Notes: generated from the letters alone by a model not told the origin. Shown: positions 24,942-37,713, counted from the first letter of the stretch. The stretch: DNA of 64,000 bases from Gigaspora rosea (GCA_003550325.1 QKWP01000501.1:142610-206609), one strand, 5' to 3'. Translations and numbers: made by a program.

Positions 24942-26358
24942 CTATTTATAAGCATATACAAAATTTTTAAAATACATTTACTAAAGACAATTACTATTTG
25001 TATACGGGTATTTAAACATGGGGTGAATAAACCAGCAATACCCCAAAATTTTGATTATGGAATCTCTTTTTATCTCCTAACAAAAAAAATTTCTTGCAAA
25101 ATTTTGGTATAAACTATATTTTACCCAATCCCAAATTCACTCTTACCCTAACTATAAGAAAGGCTTAATTTTTCATTCGTAGTAATTGTTTTGATTGGCA
25201 TGTTATACAAATTTGCAAATCACAAAATTAATAAAATTAATACCTGTGTACTATATATCCTGTGTATAATTAGTAAAAATCTTTACTAAATTACTTATTT
25301 ATATCAATTATAATTTGTACTTATATAAAAATAATTTATAAAGTAATATTCTTTATAATCACTATATTAGAGTATGGTCTAGCTATAATTATATAGAAAG
25401 ATAGCTATAATAAAAATTATATATTTAATGAAAGTAAAAAAAAAAAATCTAAAAATAAGATAACTAACAGTTGTTATTGTAACTTGTATAAGACATAAAA
25501 ATTATATAATACTAAATAAAAAGGTTTTGTTTTATCTAAATTTATTTATTATATATATATAAAAAACTAATTATTGTATAAAAAATTCTAACTAAAGTTG
25601 CAGAAACAAATTAAAACATATTATTTCAATAAAGTTTTTAACTACCAAAACATATATACTATTAGATAGTATTGTATTTATTTTTATAAATATTTTCAAA
25701 ATACAAACTAGTAGACAATATTAATTTTTAAAAAAAGTATACCAAATCTTTACTTTCAATAAAAAATTTTTTATTACAGTGTGAAAATTCTTAAATTAAC
25801 AAATGAAATTGATAATTTTTAAACCATTATAAAAAAATAACTAGTATAGCTAAAACAATTTTTCTTTTTATAAAAATGTAAAAAAGGACTTTAAAAATAA
25901 ATCTATAGAATTTGTTGTTTTTAATTTATTAAGTTTAAATATTTTTATAAAGATTTAAAGTTAACTATTTTTATTAATAAACCTAAAATTTGGCCACTAT
26001 AATTTTGGCCAAAATTACTATAATTTTGGCCAAATGTATTATAGTTCAGGCAAAAATTATAAAAAATTAATTTATGTTAGGTTTTTTTTTATTCGCAAAA
26101 TTTTTTGCAATTCTATTAGCTCTTACCCAACTTTTGATCCAACACTAAGTTAAAAGGTCCAAGATCCTTACTTGTTATACTATATTTATATTTTTTTTTA
26201 TTGCAAAATTTTCTGCAATTCTATTGGCTCCAACCTAACTTCTAACCTAACCCAAAATTTGGCCATATATATAGGACTAGTTGATTTAAGGGTTCCTGTA
26301 CTGTACTTATAAAAGTACATAAAAAGATCACATGTCTTTAAAAATTATAAAAGATTAG
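24942..26358. other. AT-rich DNA with small direct repeats, no gene
   Basis: No supported gene. An ACTATAATTTTGGCCA unit recurs at 25995-26045. A roughly 60-bp stretch with GCAAAATTTTNTGCAATTCTAT is repeated at about 26092 and 26200. 24990-25260 resembles other worn repeats in the window. Confidence 0.4.
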
Positions 26359-26772
26359 TGTCATAGTCAAGATCAGTTTTATGGCAAAAAATGTGCAATA
26401 GATTCTACAGCATCATTATATAGCATGCTTCGGGTTTATTATTTGATTGTTTAATGCATGTAATCATGATCAATAAGTATCGATCAAGGCACATAAGAAA
26501 GATAAATATCAGATAATTAATTATATAATTAAAAAAGATTAGGTATCACATGACTAATAATGATGCAATTAATTTAGAGTCAAATGAAAAGTAAATAAGA
26601 AACTTTTTTGCTTATAAAAGAACATAACAAAGTTATGGATAGTTACAATTCTTAAGTGTGTAGTAGAGGCACATGTGGAAATACTTAATAATACACTATT
26701 TTGTAAGAGAAGTGAAGAAATTCTAATAGAGAAGGATGACAAAAACACTATGGACCAGTTACGATCATGATA
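26359..26772 (+). repeat. Left LTR
   Basis: About 414 bp, matching 29954-30377 over its full length with scattered substitutions and one short gap near its start. Contains GGCACATAAGAAAGATAA, TTAGGTATCACATGACTAAT and AACACTATGGACCAGTTA blocks present in both copies. Confidence 0.82.
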
Positions 26773-28477
26773 GAAAAACCTGGTAGAGATTGGTAGCAAT
26801 ATAAGCCACCTGGAGATAAAGATGATAATTGAATATCGTTGCACACTCTTGAATTAAAGTACACAATACGGAGACTTGTAGACCAATCAACATCTTGACA
26901 AATCTGTGCATGGTATAATTTAACATTGGTGGAAAAACTTGCATGATATCCAGTCTAAGCTATAAAGGAGAAATTTAAACCAAAAAAAAAAGGTATTCAA
27001 GCACAATGCAGAAATGAATATATAATAGTATTTGATAAATTTTATTCCAAAATAATATGGTCATATGAAAAGGTAGAAGTCGCAAATAATAATACTTAAA
27101 AGCATAGTGTCAAACATTTGACCCTCAGAGAACAGCTTAAGGATAGACTAGTAAAAGTAAAAATTGATGAATGCATTAAAGACTTTCAACTCCAATCTAC
27201 GAAGTATGAGGATATCTCTGAATAGATTTCTTATGACATATTATATAATATTCAAGAGATTGGTGAAAGGGGATATGAGCAACATGGTTAGACATTATAC
27301 ATTATATAGATTATACTTGTGAAGATGAATGTATACATTCATATATACTATTTTTAGGATGCCAAGATATATCAAAAATAATTGTGGTAATTGGGTCAAA
27401 ATAGTCATTATGACAAAATCTTGCAAAAGTATCGCAATTGGAATGAAGGGATAAATTGAATATTAAAGTTCTATTATGTCAATTATATATGAAAGCATCA
27501 AGATATTTACAATTAATAGAATGAGGCCTAAATGTACACATGCTCTGGAATTTTATTAGACTAGCTGGTGTTGCAGGGATAATGAGCCTGATGAATAACC
27601 AACTGCTGCTATAATTGTTAACAAGATGGCTTATTGGTTGGATAAAATAAACCAAGATGATAATGATGTTGACGAATTATTTAAATATAGTCAAGTGGAT
27701 TTCTTTTAAGGCTACTAAAAGCAGATATCATAAAAATCAGTATTTGTATAAAAAATGAAGTCTGCTAATATGTGAAGTAAGCCGAAGATTTTGGCACCAG
27801 TTTTAAAATGATATGAGAAAACTTAATAAATAGAAAGGAATAGTGAGTTAGTAAGCATTGCTATTGTATCAGGTTACTTATCTAACATTTTTCTCAGATA
27901 ACCTGTAAGACGCGTGAATACCCTAGTACTAGGATGTAAATTAATACTAGCAAGGAAAGAAAGTACACTTATGAAATAATAACACGGTACCTTCATATTG
28001 AAATATTGGTATTTTTCACAGTTAGTAAGAGCCATGACATGCATTAATTATGAACATACCTCTGTATTAAGATGTTGGTATTCTGTTCTTGGATTTGTTC
28101 ATAGTTAGTGAGGGCTGCAAAGAGAAACTGACCTACATATTGAGACATTGGTTAGGTGAATTATATGAGCTAGAAGGCTTTGAAACTTGTGACTAAAGAC
28201 TTAGAGACTGAAACGATATCCTGGTGTGGTTCTGGAATGAGAGTGAAAGTAATAAATACTATTTACTTTTCTTTGAATGTACCAAGTGAGTATAGGATTT
28301 TTGTACAATAGTCTTTGCATATATAACATGAAAAGGTCTTGTGTGATTTGAGAATGATATACAAACTATGACTAGTATAATGTATCTTCTACTTGGTATT
28401 AAATGTGTGATCTTCAGAAGCCATGCAGGGATGCTAATGATTGTATTGAAAAGTTTCAGCTTGGAGCTAAAAAGCTA

Positions 28478-29121
28478 TCCCTTAGATTGTAACACAGGCA
28501 AATTTGCCTGCGTATTTTAAAATTTTTAATAAAATTTTAAATATTGATTTTAGTCATAGCTTTTCTAAGTAAAAAATATTCTTTGAGTTTTGTTTTAGTA
28601 ACTTTGTTATAAATTTTTTTTAAAATCATTAGAAAACTTTAATATAATAAATATTTAAAGTTCTTGTATTGGCATTTTTACTATTAAAATTTTTCTTTAG
28701 ATTTTTTCAAATTTTATATATTCCCGTCTATAAAAAAAAATCTTTACTTCTAATACAAGTCTTAATTTTTACAAGTAAATCATTAAAGTTGCAATAATGA
28801 AAGTTGTCATCCTTTATATAACTACAATATTGTCTTAAGAACTATAGTTCTAAAACTAAAACTAAATAAGATCACAGAAAAATTGTAATAAAATTTTTTA
28901 AAAAAATTTTTTCTTAAAATTATCTATTTTCAGCTTATATGTAACTATAATTTATTTTCTTATAATATAAAAACTAATTTTGCAAAAAAGTAATCCTTAT
29001 TTTCAAATATAATTGTACAAAGTTTTATTTAATTATTTTAGCATTTTAAAAAAGTAAATCAGAGCTAAAAAAGTGCAAAAACGCAGGCAAATTTGCCTGT
29101 GTTCTACTACAATCTAAGGGA
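28478..29121. mobile_element. Stowaway-like MITE nested in the LTR element
   Basis: 644 bp with long inverted ends starting TCCCTTAGATTGTA and containing the self-complementary CAGGCAAATTTGCCTG near each end. TA lies on both sides (28476-28477, 29122-29123), as for Tc1/mariner-type MITEs. The interior is AT-rich without a frame. Confidence 0.82.
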
Positions 29122-29419
29122 TAAAGGAGTAATTAAATGAATCCCTTTTAATAAACAATAATCAAAAGATCAATGATATATTTTGCAACCTGAATAGATG
29201 AAATACAATATGTAAACTATAATGAAAAAGTTAAAAATAGGACTATAATGAAATTTAACAACCTGATGAAATGATGAATGATACTGATATTATAAAAAAT
29301 GCACAAATTGCAACCAATATGATACATCAAAAGATTGGCGTCAAATATGGAATACTCAGAAAACAACACAAAAATGGACAAGCAGAAATAGTAGTATCAA
29401 TAATTGCATTAAAGAATTC

Positions 29420-29600
29420 AGGACCCTGAAATATACATGGATAGGTCAGGTATGACTTTGCTTATTTTTGAGGTTTTTTATGCAAATCTTTTCTATTTAT
29501 AGTAATTTTTTTGCTTATTTTTGAAGTTTTTTCTGCAGATCTTTCCTCTTTTAGTAACCCTATAATTAACCTGACCTATCTATGTATATTTCGGGGTCCT
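29420..29600. mobile_element. MITE with 8-bp target duplication, copy C
   Basis: 181 bp, ends AGGACCCTGAAATATACAT and complement of AGGACCCCGAAATATACAT, flanked by a perfect AAGAATTC duplication (29412-29419, 29601-29608). Same family as 19056 and 20492; this copy has the best preserved ends and is inside the LTR element, so it is younger than it. Confidence 0.92.
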
Positions 29601-29953
29601 AAGAATTCAAATCAAAGCTATGAAGTATGACAACATTATAAACAGATTTAATCGATTAGAAATAGTGCCAATAGACTTTTAGCAACTTGCTTGGATGGAA
29701 AATGATATGATGAATATATACGGTCACGTACATCAGCATATAAAGTGATGCTTGAAATTTTACACGAATCACAGAATTGGTGAATCTAGCTCAAATGGAG
29801 CACAGAGTAGGTATGTGACGAAATGTTGGTTATAGATAGATTGATAATGGAAGGATGTCTGTAAAGGTGTTATAAACTATTGGTTATATTGAGTATAGAA
29901 CTGATTGGAGGAGATGTTGACTTCGGGACGAGAGTCAAAGAGGATCTAGCTCC

Positions 29954-30377
29954 TGTTATAGTCAAAATTGGTTCTATAGCAAATTTGGCCTAAAATTGTA
30001 CAACAGGATCTACAGCATTATCATATAGCATGATTCAGTTATTATTTGATTGTTTAATGTGTGTAATTGTGATCAATCAAGTATCAATCAAGGCACATAA
30101 GAAAGATAAGTATCGAATAATTAATTATATTATTAAAAAAAGTTAGGTATCACATGACTAATTATAATGCAATTAATTTAGAGTTGAATGAAAAGTATAT
30201 AAGGAACTCTTTTGCTTACAAAAGGATATAACAAAGTTATGAATGGTTACAAACTCTTATGTGCATGGTAGGGGTACATGAGAAAATACTTAATAATACA
30301 CTATCTTGTAAGAGAAGTAAAAAAATTCTAATAGAGAAGGACAACAAAAACACCATGGACCAGTTATGACTATGACA
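29954..30377 (+). repeat. Right LTR
   Basis: About 424 bp, the direct partner of 26359-26772. The divergence between the two copies (by eye around 12-15%) indicates an old insertion. Confidence 0.82.
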
Positions 30378-32589
30378 TATAACATATTTAGAATAATTCA
30401 AAAATTCAAGAGTAACTTTTTTTATAAGAAACTTGATATAAATCTTTAGTTTTACTTTAAGTTTCTCTAGAAAGCTCCAAGCAAAAAACTTTTTTAGTTC
30501 TTTTTTTAGTTATTTCTGAAATGAAATTCTTGTTTTAGTTATTTAAAAAGGGTTTGTAATATATTTCTTCAAATTACTACCAGTATATATTTCCTATAGG
30601 TTGATGTTTTGGAAGTTGGTTTAGATAATTATTAGAAAGAGTTGTATTTAATATTTGAATAATTTATTTAAATTTATTTAATAACTAATATTACTACTTG
30701 GATATTAAAAGAATTGATCTAAATTCTAAGAATTAAAAATTATTAAAAATATTATTAAGATTTTTAAACCTTTTTTATAATGCAGTTTTAGTTTATTATA
30801 TAATTTATAATTTTTTATAAAAGTATACAAATAATCAATTTGGAAAATTATTAACTTATTCTAACAATTTTTTGATCCAATAACTACAAGACAGACCTGC
30901 AACAAAAATTTATAGTTAGTATATTTAAAGTGTACAAAACTTCTTCATAGCAACTAGAACTAGTAGTTTTAAGCTTGATATAAAGAAATAAAATGAAGTT
31001 AAAAAAAAAACTTCTTTTAATTTGGGTTTCTAGTTGAAGTTTACAAAACTATCAAAAAAGTAGTTAGTAAACGCTAGAAGTTTTTGTTAAGAACCAGTGC
31101 AAGCAATAGAAAAATAAGCTCTTAATTTTTTGTACTAACTATACTTTGCAAACTTCTATACTCTTTATATATTGGTTCTTTTTAGCCTCTCATACAGTTT
31201 TTCACAAAATTTTATCAGAAAGTGAAAATTTTAAGTACTCTTCCAAAAGATCAATATTGTTTATAGCTCTTAAAATAGAAACAAAAGTTACAAAAGTTAT
31301 AAGAGATCACAATATTCATGAAGCTGCTAACATGTTTATATGTATAACAAGAACTTACAACTATCTAATGAAGGGACAATATAAAATTTTGATAGTTCAT
31401 TTTAATTTTTTAGTAAAGTGTTTTTTATATATGTTTTTTTACTTTAAATACAATATAGAGATTCTAGTTAGTATTGTATGATTTTTATGAGCATAGTATA
31501 GACTTTAATTATATTATTGTCTAGATATCTTTTGTTTTTTCTTTTTCTCTTTTTTATCCTTTTTGTAATTGTTTTCTTTTATATTTGTTTTTATTTCTCT
31601 CTTTTTATGTACCCTTTGTGAAGAAGAAAAAATTTAATGAAAAGAAAAATAATCTTAAGGTATACAATAATAGAAGGATGTATATTTGTGTATATAAAAG
31701 CTCTAGTGAGTTAGAGTTTCTAATTGAGACATATAGTTGTTATAATGGATCACATTGGATATTTTTTGGTAGAAAAATGTAAAAGTGATCATTTTGGACT
31801 TGGTTCTTAATAAAAAGAAGCAAGATTGTTAACTTCAAAAAAACAAATAGTTAATTTGGGTTTTTATTATATTCTAGTCAATATATTATTATTATTAATA
31901 GAACAGCAAAAAAAAAATAAAAAAACAGAATAAAAAATATTAAAACTGTTTTATAAAATCTTTTGCTATACCTGTTCTACTCAATCTATCAACTATGCTG
32001 AAAAATTTTTGATAATAGTAACCAACCTACTAAATTAAATATAATCTATCTAAAGTATAAATTAATATCAGTCAAATAGATCTATTAAACTTTTATTGAG
32101 ATTGATAGTAGATAGTAAAAAAAAAATAAAAAAGATCAGTAATAAAGTATACTTTGTCTAGTACCTAGAAATCAAAATTCTTATAGTAGAAAAATAATAC
32201 TTTCTGGTATCCCACTTTAGCAATTATTGTGTTAGACTTTTTTTCTCTACAAGTTACTAATTTACTAGCATTCCTTCTAAGCATGCGTTTTCTATAGCAA
32301 AAAAAAAAAATATTATTAAGCTTACAAGAAAGTTATTCTAAAGCAAACAATAAAAGCTTCATTGCTTTTAAAAAACTGGTTAAAAGCAGAACATTTTGAA
32401 TAAAATATTGATATATAAAATACAATAAAATTTATTGTTATTATTATAATATTAGTTATACCGTATTTGTATAAAATATCATTATGATTACAGCATTATC
32501 GTTATTTATATTTCATATGACTATAGGACTGTCCCAAGTCAGACTTGGGCTGAGTTCAAATTAAAACTTGACTTCTAGAGTCAAGTCGG
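30378..32589. other. AT-rich DNA between LTR element and Era gene, no gene
   Basis: Frames up to 111 codons exist (31146-31481) but start without ATG, are rich in Phe/Ile/Tyr and show no family features. T-rich tracts at 31530-31610. Nothing supportable as a gene. Confidence 0.45.
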
Positions 32590-32650
32590 AACCGGACTGT
32601 AGTATAGATTGGATATCTTTTTACTGTTCAGTATTGTACTCACAAAATTA
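32590..32650 (+). repeat. tRNA-like dispersed repeat, copy 2
   Basis: About 43 bp from TGTAGTATAGATTGGAT onward match the repeat at 2883-2921, with the A-box region conserved and the B-box region lost. Upstream, 32526-32590 contains two small inverted motifs (CCAAGTCAGACTTGG and GACTTCTAGAGTC). Confidence 0.35.
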
Positions 32651-33074
32651 ATACAAATAAAGTGAATTAATACAATAAAATTCTATGAGTGCATGCTTTA
32701 GAGACTAAATTTTAACGAGTATTCAGAGAACAATAAGAAAAAGTGCATTTATAGAGGTAATATGGGTTAGAATTTAATGCGCACTTATGGAGGTTTTACT
32801 ATAAAGCAAATTATATAGTAAATATTTACGAATAGCTTATTTCATAAATAACTTAATTTAAATATTTAATTAATAAAAGTTTTTTATACCACTAAATTCT
32901 AACTAAAATGGTACAATTTTATGATAAGTATTCAACTATGCATCAAAAAACCTAAAAAGTTCAAAATGATTTAGTTGTTTTATACGAAAATAACTAAATT
33001 TAGCTGAATTTAGTTTATTTTAATAAAATTATTATAAACCTCATCAAATTTCGTCAATCAAATATGATGATTAA
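32651..33074. other. 3' flank of the Era gene
   Basis: AT-rich DNA downstream of the minus-strand Era gene. No gene seen; it presumably holds the gene's 3' untranslated region and polyadenylation site. Confidence 0.4.
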
Positions 33075-34971
33075 TCACATAGATCTTCTAATTTTTTCTT
33101 CATTTCTTACTTTCACAGTTAAATACAACCTTACAGGCCTTTTGAACGCTGCAACCATTGCTTTACATGCTCTTCTTGTAACAACTTTTATAACCGACCC
33201 CTGTTTACCTATAACAATTCTCTTTATCAATTCCCAAAATTTAAATTGTGTTTAATGGAGATAGAGTTTATTAATGTAAAAATGATAATAATTAATGAAA
33301 GAAATCAATTCACCTCTTGCGATTCACGTTCCACGTAAATGACCTGATCTATTCGTAATGAACCATCTTCTAATACGGTCCATCCTACATTTTCCTAACA
33401 AAAAAATTTTTAGCATTTTTATAAAAAATGTACGGTTATTGCTTATAAGAAAGAGGAATACCTATACCTGCTTAATGATATAAGGCAGGTAACTACGTAA
33501 CGAAGCTAAAAACTCTGCTCGTACAAAATCTTCAACTTTCTTTAGATCTGCCATTTCAGATTTTGTTTCCGCTGGATACACCCAATCTTGTGAATATGCA
33601 TAAGAAAATAATTGTTCCTTTTTTCAACGTTAAGATTTGAATAAACCAGTCAATATTATTATGGTTTTTGGGATTTAAAAGATTAAATGTTTTTATCTCG
33701 AAATTTAAATAAAAGTTTACCTTTAATACATTTAATCCTTCTTTTTTTATCGCAGATATATTTACAGTATCCTTCAAATAATGACATTTCTCTTTAAAGT
33801 TAAGGTAAACGTTTTGAAGTAGCTGATCATTATTGTCTAACAAATCGACCTTAACAATTCAAAAACATTAGTCCGTATGAACTCGTAATTATAACTTATA
33901 TAAAAATTATAAGTTCATAACTAAATCATAATACCTTATTTAATGCCAAAGTAACAGGTAATTCATAATCATTTAATCTGTCAAATAAACAGCTTTCATT
34001 ATAAGTGCTATGATAAGCCGCCCTGTGAGCATCAACTACCACTAAGACTTAAGAAATAAATGATGAAAAAGAAAAGTACATTATTAAACCGCTTTAAATT
34101 CAAAAAAATTCATATTATCATTTACCTTCCTACCATGATCAACTTCGACCAATGATTGCCATGATGCGTTGGTTAAACCGCGATTCAAACGTGTGCGCTT
34201 GTTACTTAAAACAGTTCCTGGAGTGTCTAAAAACAACTAATAAATGAGTTATTAAGGCTTATTAATATATTAAATGAAGAAAAATCGAGATGAATTATAA
34301 TAATTACTATTTGCGTATTTCCTTCAGACAACACTGCTAAAATTCTTTCACGAGTTGTATGAGCTTTATCAGAGACTACTGATATCTAATATAAAAAAGG
34401 AAATCCTGACACAAACACAATCCTGACGAAGTCATAATCCCGACAAACTAGCTAGCATTAACTATAACTCTGGCTGATTTTTCGGGATTATTGCTCTGTC
34501 GATTGTGTTTGTCGGATTTCGTAAAAAACGTCAATTATTAGCATTTAAAACGTTATTTTGAATGGGATAATAAATTTAGTATAATTACCACTTCGCCAAG
34601 TAAAGCATTTAATAAAGTTGATTTTCCAGCGTTTGGTGTCCCTAAAACAGCAACTTTCAACAATCGTGGATCCTCCGGCTGTATAAATTTACTGGGAATC
34701 TTTGGGAGTGTAGCCGTTATCCCTAGAAAAAAAAAACCATTACTGTCAATAGAATCAATAGAATATAAATTTATTATTGATAAAATCCTAAATCTTTTGA
34801 TTTACCTGCAGGCTGCATTAAAAGTGGAGGAGTCGATCGACTTTTTCTCACTTTATCTGCACTATCTACACTAGATACATCATTTTGTTTGCCAATTGAT
34901 GATACCTCATTATCGATTATTGGTTCATCAATTGATGGTAATAATCTAGCAAGTTTTTTTGCACGAGACAT
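33075..34971 (-). CDS. ERAL1: Era-family GTPase with KH domain (mitochondrial ribosome assembly)
   Basis: Nine exons on the minus strand: 34971-34806, 34722-34589, 34385-34308, 34236-34134, 34047-33935, 33849-33721, 33617-33468, 33394-33314, 33221-33075. All introns are GT-AG and phases agree, giving 366 residues. All five G motifs are present: GTPNAGKST at 83-91, AHTTR of switch I near 108-112, DTPG at 130-133, NKVD at 197-200 (split by an intron) and SAIKKEG at 230-236. The C-terminal KH domain has GKQG at 323-326. Era proteins bind small-subunit rRNA and help assemble the ribosome; the fungal nuclear copies act in mitochondria, and the basic, Arg/Lys-rich start (MSRAKKLARLL) fits a targeting peptide. 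The start is the first ATG in frame; a stop lies upstream in that frame, so an extra 5' exon is possible but not required. Length fits the family. Confidence 0.93.
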
Positions 34972-35299
34972 TATTGAATAATGTCTATTGCAATGTGTGA
35001 GAGAGTTACCTAGGAGAGTTACCAAAATTTAAAATTTGATCGAAAGTTGGCATACATAAATATTAACAATAAGGAATACCAAATTCTTACTAAACTTTAT
35101 ATGGCATATTAATTGTAAAGAACGACCTATTATTAAAGGATCGCGAGATAAATTCATTATTTACTAAATAGCAAAATGGTAAAAGAGTATTTAAAAAATT
35201 TTTTTTCATGCCCGAATTTGGGGTATATAAGTTATATATCAGATAATCAATGATTAGTGTAGATCCTGATTGGCGCTTTCTCACGATCCTACTGGGGGG
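34972..35299 (-). promoter_or_regulatory. Upstream region of the Era gene
   Basis: The 328 bp between the start codon and a hAT-like MITE hold no gene and must contain at least part of the promoter. A TATA-like stretch (GTATATAAGTTATATAT on the plus strand) lies at about 35223-35239, too far for certainty. Confidence 0.35.
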
Positions 35300-35573
35300 C
35301 AGGGGCGATGATTTTCTGCGTTCACGGAATTTTGCAGAAAATCACGGAATGGCTCATAAAAATGGCGATCATTTTTAAATTTTTGGCCTGAATTAAGATC
35401 TGCAACCACTGTAATTCCGGCTAACGTCAATTTTTAAATTTTTGGCCGGAATTTTAGATTCGTAATTTCGGCCGATTCTATATAATTCTGGCCAAATCGC
35501 AGAATTTTGCAGAATCCATCCTTTATCACGGACGGAATTGGCATTTTATCACCGCAGAAAATCATCGGCCCTG
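35300..35573. mobile_element. hAT-like MITE upstream of the Era gene
   Basis: 274 bp, ends CAGGGGCGATGATTTTCTGC and complement of CAGGGCCGATGATTTTCTGC, flanked by a perfect 8-bp duplication CTGGGGGG (35292-35299, 35574-35581). Inside, TTTTTAAATTTTTGGCC and CACGGAATT motifs repeat. The 8-bp duplication and CAGGG ends indicate hAT. Confidence 0.92.
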
Positions 35574-35581
35574 CTGGGGGG

Positions 35582-35817
35582 TGCATGCCACTATTTTGCC
35601 ACTATTTCCGCCATTTTGTGCAAATTACGACTGTTTCACAGACATAGTACCAAAATCGGCTGACGTCAGATATTGACTCGATTTATAGCTGTTCTAATAA
35701 ATTCTGGGAAATTACCGATTATTTGATAAGTCTCTGAATTCGGCATTACAGATGTTTTCATTACAGCTGTTTTCATCAATTCTAGGACATCTGTTAAAAA
35801 ATTGTAGGAATGTTAAA
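35582..35817. other. Single-copy-looking flank, no gene
   Basis: Somewhat higher GC than average. It would have been continuous with the Era upstream region before the MITE inserted. No frame. Confidence 0.35.
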
Positions 35818-36700
35818 ATGCTTATATAAACTCTGCTCAAGCACAAACTTTTACAGTTTGCTTATAAATTTTTTAAACACTGCTTAAAAGCAAATATGTT
35901 TTAATGCTTTAAATCTTGCTTAAAGCAATTATGCTTTAAATTTGCTCAAAAGCAAATATGCTTTAAATAAGCTTAATTTTAATTTGTTCAAAGCAAATAT
36001 GCTTTAAATAAATTCTAAGGGTACATTTTACTGGCTTCATCTTTTAATAATTTAACAATTAAATTTTTCTTGCAACCAGCTATGCAAAGTTAATTAATTG
36101 GTTCTCATGACTCCAACTAGATCAAATTTTAAAATTTTATAAATAACTTTTTATATATTTTAATAACTTCTTGTGAATACATAATTCTAAATATAATATA
36201 AATATCAAATGCCAAATTAAAATCAAAATAACTATAATAACTAATCTTACACTAACATAGAGTTTTATTCTAACTTTATAAAACTTAGGATTATTATATT
36301 CAAGATAATATTTATACATATAAGATTTTAATTCTTTAAAATTATAATTATTTGATTTTTTTTAAAAAAATTTAAATTTTGAATTAATAATAAATTAGTA
36401 TATTGTTCTTTTGAAATTTTATATATTAGGTTATAGCACTATTAGAATTTAGTTCTTTGTTATTTTTAAACAATTCTAATTAATTTTGTTTTAGTATTAA
36501 AGTAGAAATGCTTCAAGTATAAACTAATTGCTTTAGCATATTAATATTTTTTATTGTACAAATTTGCTTATATAAAGCATACTTGTATAAGCATACTTGT
36601 ATAAATTGCTAAATTGGTTTATAAAAAACAGTTTAGTTTGCTTTAGTATCCAAACAAGTATGCTTTGAGCATAAACCAAACTGCTTGAGCAATTTAATAT
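35818..36700. mobile_element. Possible MITE with GCAAATATGC subterminal motifs
   Basis: Both ends are crowded with AAGCAAATATGCTTTAAAT-type self-complementary motifs (35885-36010 on the left, 36570-36690 on the right), and TGCTCAAGCA occurs once near each end in inverted orientation. The middle is AT-rich. No clean terminal repeat or target duplication was found, so the limits are approximate. Confidence 0.4.
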
Positions 36701-37086
36701 CATTAAAAAATTGACTAAATGAATGATTGTTAGGCTGATTCGATTTTGATAATTAATTTTGATAATTATCAATTACATAATAATATGTATATAGTGATAT
36801 TATTATTTTATTTTTATGCTTCAGATAATTGGATCTTTTATTAGATTTAGTTGTTGTTACTTAGACAAAGTTGGGTAATTTCAACAGTAGCTACTTCAGA
36901 CAAACTAAGATTTTTAAAATGTTTACTATAGATGACACAAGCTAAAGGTTCATTAGTTGTTAGACCAACTGTTCAATATTTTTAAAATTTAATAAAATAT
37001 CGACATAAATTTTTATTTTGATTATAAACATTAATAAAATTTTGGTTAGTTTGAAATCATAATTCACATTATAATTCTCAATCATA

Positions 37087-37239
37087 TGGGAGTCCTATAG
37101 CAAAAGGTGGTAATAGGCTAAAAAATTTTTTTTTTGTAATTTTTTAATATTGTGTTCTAATTAATCTAATTTTTGCAAAAATAAATTTTTACAAAAAAAT
37201 GTTTTTGACCCATTATCACTTTTTGCTATAGGGTTCCTA
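37087..37239. mobile_element. Small TA-flanked MITE (Tc1/mariner type)
   Basis: 153 bp with inverted ends TGGGAGTCCTATAGCAAAA and complement of TAGGAACCCTATAGCAAAA, flanked by TA on both sides. The middle is AT-rich without a frame. Confidence 0.72.
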
Positions 37240-37492
37240 TATAGAACTTTCTTTTTATTAACACCTCTTCATAGAATATATTTATTATCTTATATTTAGA
37301 ATCCTTTTTATATTTTTGTTAAAATCTGTTGTTAGTAAGAACAAAATTTTGCAATAAATTTTCATACAGACTAAGCACATCAACATAATAGACATGTATT
37401 CAACTAAAAATTTAATTTTGGATGTGTTGATATTGTAGTATTATTCAGAATACAACTACAAAAATATATATTATTATCTTTACTGTATATTA

Positions 37493-37713
37493 TTGAGTCA
37501 ACCAGGCCAGACCTCCAAAGTATAGATTAATAGTACAGCTGCAGTCTAGAAATACCAATCAATGACAAGCTACAAACTAACCTTGAAGACATAAAAAGGA
37601 ATAATTTAATATCCAACCTATATCTTCAAAATTAGTTACAGCTTGTCATCGATTGGTTATTTTTATACTACAGTTGCACTATTAATCTGTACTTTGGGGC
37701 ACTTTGGTTGATT
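37493..37713. mobile_element. Palindromic MITE
   Basis: About 220 bp of imperfect palindrome: TCAACCAGGCCAGA...CCAAAGTATAGATTAATAGT on the left matches the complement of the right arm, including AATCANTGACAAGCT inside. Ends are approximate and no duplication was resolved. Confidence 0.65.

Larger units (their letters stand above)
26359..30377 (+). mobile_element. Decayed LTR retrotransposon with nested MITEs
   Basis: Two long direct repeats, 26359-26772 and 29954-30377, both start TGTNATAGTCAA. A purine-rich stretch (GGGACGAGAGTCAAAGAGGA) precedes the right repeat, as a polypurine tract should. The interior, about 3.2 kb with 0.8 kb of nested MITEs, has no intact frame; short coding-like pieces occur near 27120-27300, 27590-27710 and 29290-29410 but protease, RT or integrase motifs were not recognised, so copia or gypsy cannot be chosen. 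A target duplication was not found, and the exact 3' ends of the repeats are uncertain by a few bases. Confidence 0.78.

Noticed and set aside
31146..31481. 111-codon frame on the plus strand
   Set aside because: Begins with TTG, not ATG; hydrophobic AT-driven composition; no family features, no splice partner.
33064..33255. 63-codon frame on the plus strand
   Set aside because: Lies opposite the KH-domain exon of the Era gene.
34971..35025. Upstream extension of the Era protein by 18 residues
   Set aside because: Would need a TTG start; the first ATG in frame is at 34971 and an in-frame stop lies just above.
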